Assembly (NCBI GenBank): GCA_036397095.1
Contig: DASWJQ010000127.1
Coordinates: forward strand, 1-5,028
Reading direction: 5' to 3'
Source: DASWJQ01 sp036397095
GTDB lineage: Bacteria > Chloroflexota > Anaerolineae > Anaerolineales > E44-bin32
DNA length: 5,028 bases
The number at the start of each line of letters is the position of its first letter. The stretch's first letter is position 1. Below the pieces are notes generated by a model that ran no database searches, had not been told where the DNA came from, and saw nothing but the letters and a program-made list of their open reading frames with translations. Positions 1 to 4,984 of this stretch are shown here, piece after piece. The translations under genes were made by a program, and so were the position numbers.

Positions 1-181
1 TCACCCCTCCAGTCAAAATCTGGGGGCGGTCGCCGTAGGTCGTGTACCAGGCCTCGGTCGGCTGGATGCCAAGCCGCTGCATGCCTGGCACGAATTCGCG
101 GACCACAAATTCGAAGTACTCTTGTTCGCGGCCCGGCTGGATATCCCAGGTCATCAGAAGCTTGATCGGCATCACGGGCAT
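1..181 (-). CDS. Conserved hypothetical protein, N-terminal 60 residues (truncated by window edge)
   Basis: The minus-strand frame is open from an ATG at 181-179 to the left edge, giving 60 residues that begin MPVMPIKLLMTWDIQPGR. An alternative ATG at 172-170 would start the protein at MPIKLL, and I consider it about equally likely. The sequence continues with EYFEFVVREFVPGMQRLG and TEAWYTTYGD. From memory, this matches a short conserved hypothetical family common in Chloroflexi, with the look of a dimeric alpha-beta barrel (a beta strand KLLMTWDI, then an amphipathic helix). No function is known to me. The start lies only 4 bases after the stop of the upstream metallo-beta-lactamase-fold gene, so the two are probably cotranscribed and translationally coupled. 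There is no good Shine-Dalgarno of its own, which fits coupling. The C-terminus is missing. Confidence 0.8.
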   Translation of the reverse strand, partial: MPVMPIKLLMTWDIQPGREQEYFEFVVREFVPGMQRLGIQPTEAWYTTYGDRPQILTGGV

Positions 182-185
182 CCGT

Positions 186-821
186 TCACGCTGGGGCTAC
201 CTGCAACACCACGACCTGGGTTTCTTCGTTCAAAGCGCTCTTGGTGACTTTGAGCGACTCCAGTGGTTCGTACTCGGAGATGCCCATCTCCGACAGGAAT
301 GGCTCCACCCCGCCCAGCTTGACCTTCTCCTTGCCGGTTTTGAAGTGCATCGGCACGATGATCGATGGCTCGATTATGCTTATGACCTCGGCGGCCTGCG
401 CCGGGGTCAGCGCCGCCCCGCCTCCAACCGGCACCAGGGCCACATCCACCGCTGCCAAGTCCTCCACCTGGGACTGCGACGGCACTTTGTTGAGGTCCCC
501 CAAATGGGCGATGTTGACCCCGTCATAGTCGTACAGGAAGAACAGATTGGCCCCGCCGTTCTCGGATGGATCCCCCATGGCCACGGCAGTGATGAACACG
601 CCGCCAATTTCGTACTCCCCGGGACTCGTCAGTACGTGGCTAACGCCCTTGACCGCCGACGCCTGGCTGTGGCCCTTGGCTTCGTGACTGATGGTGACGA
701 CATCGGCTCGCAGCTTGCGCTTGGGCAACCCCAAACCGTCCCCGTAGGGGTCGGCCACGATCGTCGCCATCCCACGTTCCGCAATGCGGAAGCAGGAAAG
801 GCCATACCAGGTGATTTCCAT
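186..821 (-). CDS. Metallo-beta-lactamase-fold protein (COG2220-like), with a degenerate metal site
   Basis: This encodes 211 residues starting MEITWYGLSCFRI. The family landmarks appear in order: the N-terminal strand 'ITWYGLSCFRI', 'ADVVTISHEAKGHS' at about 39-52, 'SPGEYEIGGVFI' at 66-77, 'HLGDL' at 106-110, 'VPVGGG' at 130-135 and 'IEPSIIVPMHF' at 150-160. These fit the cytoplasmic Zn-dependent hydrolases of the UPF0173/COG2220 type, whose substrates are mostly unknown. The classic HxHxDH motif reads HEAKGH here (46-51), so the second histidine (position 48) is Ala and the aspartate (position 50) is Gly. H46, H51, D109 and H159 remain. Metal binding may be reduced or altered. I chose ATG 821 over the codon at 839 because a strong AAGGAGG lies just upstream of 821, and the 839 start would place it inside the gene. 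It is the first gene of a two-gene unit. Confidence 0.9.
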   Translation of the reverse strand: MEITWYGLSCFRIAERGMATIVADPYGDGLGLPKRKLRADVVTISHEAKGHSQASAVKGVSHVLTSPGEYEIGGVFITAVAMGDPSENGGANLFFLYDYDGVNIAHLGDLNKVPSQSQVEDLAAVDVALVPVGGGAALTPAQAAEVISIIEPSIIVPMHFKTGKEKVKLGGVEPFLSEMGISEYEPLESLKVTKSALNEETQVVVLQVAPA

Positions 822-825
822 GCAG

Positions 826-832
826 CCTCCTT
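826..832 (-). promoter_or_regulatory. Shine-Dalgarno AAGGAGG that sets the start at 821
   Basis: The minus strand reads AAGGAGG-CTGC-ATG, a full-strength Shine-Dalgarno with a short 4-base spacer. It supports ATG 821 as the start of the metallo-beta-lactamase-fold gene and argues against the in-frame upstream codon at 839, which would put this site inside the coding sequence. Confidence 0.8.
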
Positions 833-847
833 CAGGCAATCGGCGCG

Positions 848-877
848 ATTATACAATAGGCTCAGCAGGGGGGGCAA
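848..877 (-). promoter_or_regulatory. Promoter of the metallo-beta-lactamase-fold gene pair
   Basis: On the minus strand there is a perfect -10 box TATAAT (853-848). It is preceded, after 18 bases, by TTGCCC (877-872), a 4 of 6 match to the -35 consensus. Transcription would start near 841, leaving a leader of about 20 bases with a strong Shine-Dalgarno. The same AT-rich patch also reads TACAAT on the plus strand (852-857), which might serve the divergent gene at 891, but I see no matching -35 for that direction. Confidence 0.55.
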
Positions 878-890
878 AACGGGGGCACCT

Positions 891-1658
891 ATGACCAGAC
901 TACCGATGGGATTGCGCCCGCTCGAACTGGGTGGGGGCCACGTAGTGGCCGGCGATCGGGTTCGCCTGGAACTGCCGGCCGGACGCCAGTCCTACGCCGA
1001 CGCCCAGGTGGACGACACGGCCGGGCGCGACCGGAGCCAGCTTCGCTGGCGGCCTCCTCTCATCCTGGAGCTGCAAGCGCGGGTCTCACCGGCGACCCCG
1101 ACGGGGACGCTCGGGTTTGGATTCTGGAATGACCCGTTTGCACTCGGGCTTGGCGCCGAGGGTGGTTCTCGCCGTCTGCCGGCCCCACCCCAAGCCCTTT
1201 GGTTCTTCTACGGTTCGGCCCCCAACGATTTGAGCCTGGCGGGGATGGCCGGCCCCGGTTGGCGGGCCGCCAGTCTGCGCAGCCCTGCATGGCCATCGTT
1301 CGTCTTTCTGCCGGCCGCAGCGGCTGCCTGGCTCGTCTCCTGGCTGCCCGTGGTGCGGCAGCCGCTGCTGGCGCTTGGCGCCCGAGGATTGGCCACCGCC
1401 GAGGCCCCGCTGACCAGCGGGCTGGACAGCTGGCACAGCTACCGGTTGCAGTGGTGCACCGATCGAGCCGACTTCTGGGTCGATCAGACCCACGTCTTGA
1501 CGGCCCCGACGCCGCCGGCCGGACCCCTCGGATTCGTCGCCTGGATCGACAACCAGTACGCGGTGGTTACCGGCCGCGGCCCGATCCGCTTCGGGGTCAT
1601 GGAGACAGGCGCTCCCCAGTCCCTGGAGCTCGAAGGATTGTCGATACGCCAGTTGTAG
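891..1658 (+). CDS. Concanavalin-A-like (LamG/GH16-like fold) hypothetical protein
   Basis: This encodes 255 residues from ATG 891 (MTRLPMGLRPLELGGGH). It looks like a concanavalin-A-like jelly-roll: a strand 'LILELQARV' at 57-65, 'GTLGFGFWNDPF' at 72-83 and, near the C-terminus, 'WHSYRLQWCTDRADFWVD' at 181-198, 'PPAGPLGFVAWIDNQYAVV' at 208-226 and a final 'LELEGLSIRQL'. The W-H-x-Y-x-L-x-W and F-x-V-D pattern is typical of LamG and GH16-like domains. I see no GH16 catalytic ExDxxE, so hydrolase activity is not supported. A hydrophobic stretch at about 134-165 interrupts the fold and could be a membrane-associating insert. There is no signal peptide. The frame is open further upstream to 42, but that part is antisense to the metallo-beta-lactamase-fold gene. 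A G-rich stretch just before 891 is a weak ribosome site. I recall similar proteins from Chloroflexi, function unknown. Confidence 0.8.
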   Translation: MTRLPMGLRPLELGGGHVVAGDRVRLELPAGRQSYADAQVDDTAGRDRSQLRWRPPLILELQARVSPATPTGTLGFGFWNDPFALGLGAEGGSRRLPAPPQALWFFYGSAPNDLSLAGMAGPGWRAASLRSPAWPSFVFLPAAAAAWLVSWLPVVRQPLLALGARGLATAEAPLTSGLDSWHSYRLQWCTDRADFWVDQTHVLTAPTPPAGPLGFVAWIDNQYAVVTGRGPIRFGVMETGAPQSLELEGLSIRQL

Positions 1659-1677
1659 GCAGGCTTGTCACGTCGGT

Positions 1678-1698
1678 CACCAGGCCCCAAAGCCGGTG
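1678..1698 (+). other. Hairpin downstream of the concanavalin-like gene
   Basis: CACC-A-GGC (1678-1685) can pair with GCC-GGTG (1692-1698), giving seven GC-rich pairs with one bulged A and a six-base loop. It lies 20 bases after the stop at 1658 and just before the tRNA-Phe -35 box. There is no T tract, so it is at best a weak or rho-assisted end for the upstream gene. Confidence 0.3.
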
Positions 1699-1702
1699 CA
1701 GC

Positions 1703-1731
1703 TTGACACCCCTCTACAGGCTGGTTAGAAT
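1703..1731 (+). promoter_or_regulatory. Promoter of tRNA-Phe
   Basis: A perfect -35 TTGACA (1703-1708), a 17-base spacer and a -10 TAGAAT (1726-1731, 5 of 6) place the start of transcription near 1738, about five bases before the mature tRNA 5' end. This is a strong housekeeping sigma-70-type promoter. The -10 box plus the next base spells GAATC (1728-1732), which is a GANTC site. Confidence 0.85.
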
Positions 1732-1742
1732 CGCCTGCGCTC

Positions 1743-1815
1743 GCCGAGATAGCTCAGTTGGTAGAGCACGCGACTGAAAATCGCGGGGTCCTCGGTTCAA
1801 GTCCGAGTCTCGGCA
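1743..1815 (+). tRNA. tRNA-Phe (anticodon GAA)
   Basis: A full cloverleaf is visible. The acceptor GCCGAGA (1743-1749) pairs perfectly with TCTCGGC (1808-1814). The D stem is GCTC/GAGC (1752-1755, 1764-1767). The anticodon stem CGCGA/TCGCG holds the loop CTGAAAA with anticodon GAA at 1776-1778. The T stem is CTCGG/CCGAG around TTCAAGT. The discriminator is A1815 and the next bases are CCT, so the CCA end must be added by a nucleotidyltransferase. It is a single-gene transcription unit with its own promoter and terminator. Confidence 0.98.
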
Positions 1816-1842
1816 CCTGGTCACCACAGCCGACGTAGTATG

Positions 1843-1868
1843 GAGGGCACCCTGGCGGGTGCTCTTTT
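1843..1868 (+). terminator. Rho-independent terminator of tRNA-Phe
   Basis: GGGCACCC (1845-1852), loop TGGC, and GGGTGCTC (1857-1864) form an eight-pair stem with one G-U, followed by TTTT (1865-1868). The flanking A1844 and G1843 can extend the stem into the T tract. It stops plus-strand transcription 28 bases after the tRNA. On the minus strand the same hairpin follows the methyltransferase stop (1872-1870) directly but has no T tract, so it would at most weakly end that operon. Confidence 0.85.
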
Positions 1869-1869
1869 G

Positions 1870-2970
1870 TCATTCCCCGCCGTCGCCCAGCCGCCGGCGG
1901 GCAACCTGCCGCAGTTCGTCAATCGGCCGCAAGGCTCCGTCGTTTGTCCGGTAATGCCAGCTGGTCCAACCATTGCAGGGACTCCCGCCCGCCAGGTGAC
2001 GCCCCGTCTGGTGGATTGAGCCTTCGAACCCATTGATCACCAATCGACCGTCGGGTTTAACCCGCGCCTGCGTCCCAGCCTCCGATTCGAAGTAGAGGGA
2101 CTCGCCGGGTTGGACCAGTCCCAGTTCCACCAGCTGGGCGAACGGCACCCGGCGCTGGCGGCGACGGGCATCGCGCACGTCGAACACGCGATCGTCGAGG
2201 GGTTCCGGCTCAGTCGCCGCCAGCCGCTTGCGCGCCAGCGCGACGTAGCCGGGGTCGCGCTCAATGCCGATCCAGTGACGGTGCAGCCGCTTGGCTACGG
2301 CGCCGGTGGTGCCGGTGCCGAAGAATGGGTCCAGCACGACATCGCCCGCATCCGTTGAGGCCAACAACACCCGGTAGAGCAAGGCTTCGGGTTTTTGCGT
2401 CGAGTGGGCTTTCTCCCCCTCATGCTTGAGCCGTTCGGCGCCGCTGCAGATTGGCAACCGCCAATCGGAACGCATCTGTTTGCCGCCATTGAGCCGCTTG
2501 AGCGCGTGGTAATTGAAGGTATACGACGCAGCCTTCTCCTTCGTCACCCACAACAGCGTTTCGTGGGCGTTTGTCAGTCGCACCCCGCGGAAATTGGGCA
2601 TTGGGTTGGTTTTGATCCACAGAATGTCGTTCAGGATCCAGAAACCGAGGTCCTGCAGCAGGGCTCCGACGCGGTAGATGTTGTGATAGGTACCGATGAC
2701 CCACAGCGCGCCGTCGTCCCTCAACACCCGCCGGCAGCCCTGCAACCAAGAACGGGTGAACTCATCATAGGCGCTCAGGCTGTCGAAGTCATCCCATTCG
2801 TCGTCGACACCGTTAACCAGTGTCCGGTTCGGGCGCCAGAGGTCGGAAGTCAGCTGCAGATTGTAGGGCGGGTCGGCGAAGATCAAGTCGACGCTGTCTG
2901 GCGGTAGGTCGGCCAAGACCTGGCGGCAGTCCCCCTCGATAACCTGATCGATCGGCAGCCGGCCGGTCAT
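1870..2970 (-). CDS. ccrM: CcrM-type DNA adenine methyltransferase, predicted GANTC specificity
   Basis: This encodes 366 residues and transfers a methyl group from SAM to adenine N6 in DNA. The order of motifs is that of a beta-class methylase: catalytic DPPY (motif IV) at 33-36 within 'FADPPYNLQL', then 'NPMPNFRG' and 'NAHETLLW', 'TQKPEALLYR' at 191-200, and the SAM-binding motif I 'DPFFGTGTTG' at 214-223. It closely follows Caulobacter CcrM as I remember it (358 residues), including 'CRRVLRDDGALWVIGTYHNI' and 'GFWILNDILW'. Residues from about 275 form the C-terminal RAMA-type domain with 'GSIHQTG' and 'CNGWTSWHY' (332-340), the part used for GANTC recognition in CcrM and absent from simple HinfI-like methylases. 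I chose ATG 2970 because it overlaps the upstream stop as ATGA. A TTG at 2991 is possible. It is last in a three-gene operon, with no endonuclease nearby, so it is probably an orphan methylase. GANTC specificity is inferred from family resemblance. Confidence 0.95.
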   Translation of the reverse strand: MTGRLPIDQVIEGDCRQVLADLPPDSVDLIFADPPYNLQLTSDLWRPNRTLVNGVDDEWDDFDSLSAYDEFTRSWLQGCRRVLRDDGALWVIGTYHNIYRVGALLQDLGFWILNDILWIKTNPMPNFRGVRLTNAHETLLWVTKEKAASYTFNYHALKRLNGGKQMRSDWRLPICSGAERLKHEGEKAHSTQKPEALLYRVLLASTDAGDVVLDPFFGTGTTGAVAKRLHRHWIGIERDPGYVALARKRLAATEPEPLDDRVFDVRDARRRQRRVPFAQLVELGLVQPGESLYFESEAGTQARVKPDGRLVINGFEGSIHQTGRHLAGGSPCNGWTSWHYRTNDGALRPIDELRQVARRRLGDGGE

Positions 2971-3362
2971 GGCTGCAGTTCGGCCGGACAACGCCCAGCG
3001 AACTGCCAGCCATTGCCCGCCGGCTGGTAGCAGTCACAATAGTCAATGGAGGTGTCGGCACCGGCCTGGCGCCAGAGCAAGAAGCGGACACGGGTAGTCA
3101 GGCAGATGCCTGCCCCCTGGAAATCCCGGCTGAGCACCTCGGCCGTTGAAATGCCCACACCTTGATCGCCGGCCTCATTGACGAGCCACAGGCGCGGCGC
3201 CGTCGGACTGTCACCGAACCGCAGTTCGCCGTCCCGGGCCAACCGCAGAGCATTGAACAGCAGGCCAGCCGCCAGCAGTCCAATCACAATGCTGGCCAGG
3301 CAGCCAACTGCCGGTGAGAATGGCAGGCGGTCGTCCGGCGCGGAAAGGCCCCCTTGCATCAT
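2967..3362 (-). CDS. Small single-pass membrane protein with a cysteine-containing outer domain, unknown function
   Basis: This encodes 131 residues starting MMQGGLSAPDDRLPF. One hydrophobic segment spans about 19-38 (VGCLASIVIGLLAAGLLFNA), followed by the basic 'LRLAR', and then a domain of about 85 residues. That domain has 'PRLWLVNEAGDQGVGIST', 'GICLTTRVRFLLWR', 'DYCDCYQ' and a terminal 'GRC', with cysteines at 87, 109, 111 and 125. The even number of cysteines would allow disulfides if the domain is outside the cell, but topology is not certain. I recall similar unnamed proteins in Chloroflexi and know no function. The ATG (3362) overlaps the stop of the threonine-synthase-like gene by 4 bases, and its own stop overlaps the methyltransferase start by 4 bases, so it is tightly embedded in the operon. 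ATGATG allows a start one codon later. Confidence 0.8.
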   Translation of the reverse strand: MMQGGLSAPDDRLPFSPAVGCLASIVIGLLAAGLLFNALRLARDGELRFGDSPTAPRLWLVNEAGDQGVGISTAEVLSRDFQGAGICLTTRVRFLLWRQAGADTSIDYCDCYQPAGNGWQFAGRCPAELQP

Positions 3363-4561
3363 CGCGTTTCACTCACGTCAGGTCGCTCGTCAAGCAGATG
3401 TTTCATCCCGGTCCCGGTGTTGTAGATGACAATCGACTCTTCCCGGTCGATGGAGCCAATCTGCAGCAGGCGGACCAGACCCGCCAGAGTAGCCGCTCCC
3501 TCGGGGCAAGCCAGCACGCCCTCGATTTGGACCAATTGGCGCCGAGCCAACTCAATCTCAGCTTCAGTGACAGCCACCGCCGTGCCGCCGCTGCTGCGGA
3601 TAGCCTCGAGGATCAGCCGGTCGGCGAACACCTGAGGCACGCGCAGCCCTCCGGCGTAGGTGGCGGCATTGTCCCACGGTTCGGCCCGTTCGGCGCCGCG
3701 CTCGATAGCACGGACTATGGGCGCACAGCCTGCGGCCTGCACACTCACCATGCGAGGTAGGTCGCCCGAAATCCAACCCAACTGCTTAAGCTCCTCAAAC
3801 GCTTTCCACATCCCGACCAGGCCGGTGCCGCCGCCCGTTGGGTATACGATGACCTGTGGTAGTTCCCAACCGAACGCTTCGGCCAGTTCCAATCCCAGCG
3901 TCTTCTTGCCCTCCAACCGGTAGGGTTCGCGAAATGTGGCCAGGTTGAACCAGCCGTGTTCACCGGCCGACTTGCTGGCGAGCCGACCCGCTTCGTCGAT
4001 CAGACCGTCGACCAGCACCAGGTGAGCTCCACTCTGCTCGACTTCCCAGCGATGGACAAGGGGCGCGTCGGCGGGCATGTAAACATGGGCCGGCAGGCCG
4101 GCCCGGGCGGCGTAGGCCGCCAGCGCCCCACCGGCATTGCCAGCGGTAGGGATGACAAAACCGCTGGCCCCCAATTCACGGGCTTTGGAGATGGCGGCTG
4201 ACAGCCCCCGCGCCTTGAATGTGCCGGTCGGGTTGAGGCCCTCCTCTTTGATCCACAGCCGCTCAACACCCAATGACTCGCCCAGTCTGGCCAGCCTGAT
4301 AAGGGGCGTGCCGCCCTCCCCCAGGCTGACGCGGTAGGCCGGGTCGCGCAGTGGCAACAGCTCCCACCAGCGCCACATGCCGCCGGTCCGCCGGGAGATG
4401 TCGGATGGCTTGCACTCAGCCCTGAGCGCCTCCAAATCGTAGGCCGCTGCCAAGGGAGAATCGCACTCGTGGCAATACGTTTGAAGCTGGTCTGCCGGGT
4501 AGGACTGCCTGCAAACGGGGCAGTCCAAATGGGTCAGGAAGCTGTGTCGAGGGCTGGTCAT
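3359..4561 (-). CDS. thrC: Threonine synthase family PLP enzyme
   Basis: This encodes 400 residues. Threonine synthase converts O-phosphohomoserine to threonine using PLP in the cytoplasm. The N-terminus has a four-cysteine zinc ribbon (C14, C17, C30, C33: CPVC...CHEC), common in archaeal-like and Chloroflexi-type threonine synthases. A fold-type II PLP core follows: 'LGEGGTPLIRL' at 80-90, 'NPTGTFKARG' at 110-119 with the Schiff-base lysine K116, 'TAGNAGG' at 139-145, the phosphate-binding loop 'PTGGGTGLVG' at 241-250, and 'NTGTG' at 381-385, whose Thr/Gly positions contact the pyridine ring. Many threonine synthases have FKDRG where this has FKARG, so a related activity (a threonine dehydratase-like or cysteate-synthase-like member) is not excluded. 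It is the first large gene of the operon, and its stop overlaps the next start (ATGA). ATG 4561 has no clear Shine-Dalgarno. The following CPVC region supports a start here. Confidence 0.9.
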   Translation of the reverse strand: MTSPRHSFLTHLDCPVCRQSYPADQLQTYCHECDSPLAAAYDLEALRAECKPSDISRRTGGMWRWWELLPLRDPAYRVSLGEGGTPLIRLARLGESLGVERLWIKEEGLNPTGTFKARGLSAAISKARELGASGFVIPTAGNAGGALAAYAARAGLPAHVYMPADAPLVHRWEVEQSGAHLVLVDGLIDEAGRLASKSAGEHGWFNLATFREPYRLEGKKTLGLELAEAFGWELPQVIVYPTGGGTGLVGMWKAFEELKQLGWISGDLPRMVSVQAAGCAPIVRAIERGAERAEPWDNAATYAGGLRVPQVFADRLILEAIRSSGGTAVAVTEAEIELARRQLVQIEGVLACPEGAATLAGLVRLLQIGSIDREESIVIYNTGTGMKHLLDERPDVSETR

Positions 4562-4590
4562 GGGCGTTGGTGAGCCGCTTCTTCCATCAT
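4558..4590 (-). CDS. Possible 10-residue upstream open reading frame (MMEEAAHQRP)
   Basis: From ATG 4590 the minus strand encodes ten residues and a TGA (4560-4558) that overlaps the threonine-synthase ATG by 4 bases, repeating the overlap pattern seen twice more in this operon. It has no Shine-Dalgarno, but a candidate -10 box would start transcription at or one base before this ATG, allowing leaderless initiation. It contains no Thr or Ile codons, so classic attenuation is unlikely. It may well be chance. Confidence 0.2.
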   Translation of the reverse strand: MMEEAAHQRP

Positions 4591-4598
4591 TGGGGCTA

Positions 4599-4627
4599 AC
4601 TGTACACGGCCTGCGACGCCCCTACAA
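4599..4627 (-). promoter_or_regulatory. Candidate promoter of the thrC-membrane protein-ccrM operon
   Basis: On the minus strand TTGTAG (4627-4622), 17 bases and TACAGT (4604-4599) have the right spacing, but match the consensus at only 3 of 6 and 4 of 6. Transcription would begin at about 4591-4590. It is the best site I found in the 120 bases before the operon. No GANTC site lies in this region, so I see no sign of self-regulation by methylation. Confidence 0.3.
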
Positions 4628-4637
4628 GGCGCCATTC

Positions 4638-4666
4638 TTGACTTCCCCTGGGGGGCGGGGTATCCT
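4638..4666 (+). promoter_or_regulatory. Promoter of the tRNA-Gly/tRNA-Cys unit
   Basis: TTGACT (4638-4643, 5 of 6), a 17-base spacer and TATCCT (4661-4666, 4 of 6) put the transcription start near 4673, about nine bases before tRNA-Gly. Spacing and position match the tRNA-Phe promoter design in this window. It points away from the minus-strand operon promoter, making this intergenic region divergent. Confidence 0.7.
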
Positions 4667-4681
4667 TGTCGGCGCAAGCCT

Positions 4682-4753
4682 GCGGGTGTAGTTCAGTGGT
4701 AGAACGCTTCCTTGCCAAGGAAGAGGTCGTGGGTTCGAATCCCATCGCCCGCT
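4682..4753 (+). tRNA. tRNA-Gly (anticodon GCC)
   Basis: The acceptor GCGGGTG (4682-4688) pairs with CGCCCGC (4746-4752) with one G-U. The D stem is GTTC/GAAC (4691-4694, 4702-4705). The anticodon stem CTTCC/GGAAG encloses TTGCCAA with anticodon GCC at 4714-4716. The T stem GTGGG/CCCAT surrounds TTCGAAT. The discriminator is U4753, as usual for bacterial tRNA-Gly, and CCA is not encoded. It is first in a two-tRNA unit. Confidence 0.98.
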
Positions 4754-4763
4754 CTGTTTTGCG

Positions 4764-4850
4764 AGCCATCAGCCGGCAGCTATCAGCCATCAGCAGGAAC
4801 CCTGTCTCGGGCCGCAATTCGCTGACTGCTGAGGGCTGACGGCTGACTGC
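4764..4850. repeat. Imperfect inverted repeat of TCAGCC-like units between two tRNA genes
   Basis: The left arm (4764-4797) is made of AGCCATC/AGCTATC/AGCCATC-like heptamers, and the right arm (4821-4850) of their complements (GCTGACT, GCTGAGG, GCTGACG, GCTGACT). Bases 4772-4796 pair with 4826-4850 over 25 positions with four mismatches and one G-U, leaving a 29-base loop. It fills nearly the whole spacer between tRNA-Gly and tRNA-Cys. No transposase or flanking target duplication is visible. It resembles the TCAGC-type intergenic repeats I recall in many environmental bacterial genomes, with no known function. Confidence 0.75.
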
Positions 4851-4857
4851 ATTACAC

Positions 4858-4929
4858 GGCGACGTAGCCAAGTGGTAAGGCAAGGGTCTGCAAAACCCTC
4901 ATTCACGGGTTCGAATCCCGTCGTCGCCT
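4858..4929 (+). tRNA. tRNA-Cys (anticodon GCA)
   Basis: The acceptor GGCGACG (4858-4864) pairs perfectly with CGTCGCC (4922-4928). A short D stem GCC/GGC (4867-4869, 4879-4881) follows. The anticodon stem AGGGT/ACCCT encloses CTGCAAA with anticodon GCA at 4890-4892. The T stem ACGGG/CCCGT surrounds TTCGAAT. The discriminator U4929 is the identity base expected for tRNA-Cys. CCA is not encoded. No promoter of its own is visible in the spacer, so it is probably read through from the tRNA-Gly promoter. Confidence 0.97.
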
Positions 4930-4962
4930 CCTGACCAAGGATCTCAATTCCGTGCCCGGCTT

Positions 4963-4984
4963 CTGAATCTATGAAACGGTTCAG
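4963..4984 (+). other. Short hairpin downstream of tRNA-Cys
   Basis: CTGAATC (4963-4969) can pair with GGTTCAG (4978-4984) with one G-U, over an eight-base loop. No T tract follows, so it is not a convincing terminator, although it is the only hairpin I see in the last 99 bases. An ATG at 4971 is open to the window edge for 19 codons but has no ribosome site, so I do not call a gene there. Confidence 0.25.

Noticed and set aside
42..890. Upstream extension of the plus-strand frame of the concanavalin-like gene
   Set aside because: It is antisense to the metallo-beta-lactamase-fold gene, whose protein shows clear family motifs and a strong Shine-Dalgarno. The extension has no recognisable sequence, and a plausible start exists at 891.
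1199..1777. Plus-strand 192-residue frame
   Set aside because: It is an Arg/Ala/Gly-rich out-of-frame shadow of the concanavalin-like gene that runs through the tRNA-Phe promoter and into the tRNA.
2395..2907. Plus-strand 170-residue frame inside the methyltransferase
   Set aside because: It is antisense to the conserved catalytic region of ccrM and is open only because of GC-rich codon use.
1870..3362. Restriction-modification system
   Set aside because: Only the methylase is present. The upstream gene is a small membrane protein with no nuclease motif, so no restriction partner is supported within the window.
4596..4883. Minus-strand 95-residue frame across the tRNA-Gly gene
   Set aside because: It contains 'MGFEPTTSSLARKRSTTELHP'-like sequence, a well-known spurious translation of the complement of tRNA-Gly, and its N-terminal part is the complement of the inverted repeat and the 5' end of tRNA-Cys.
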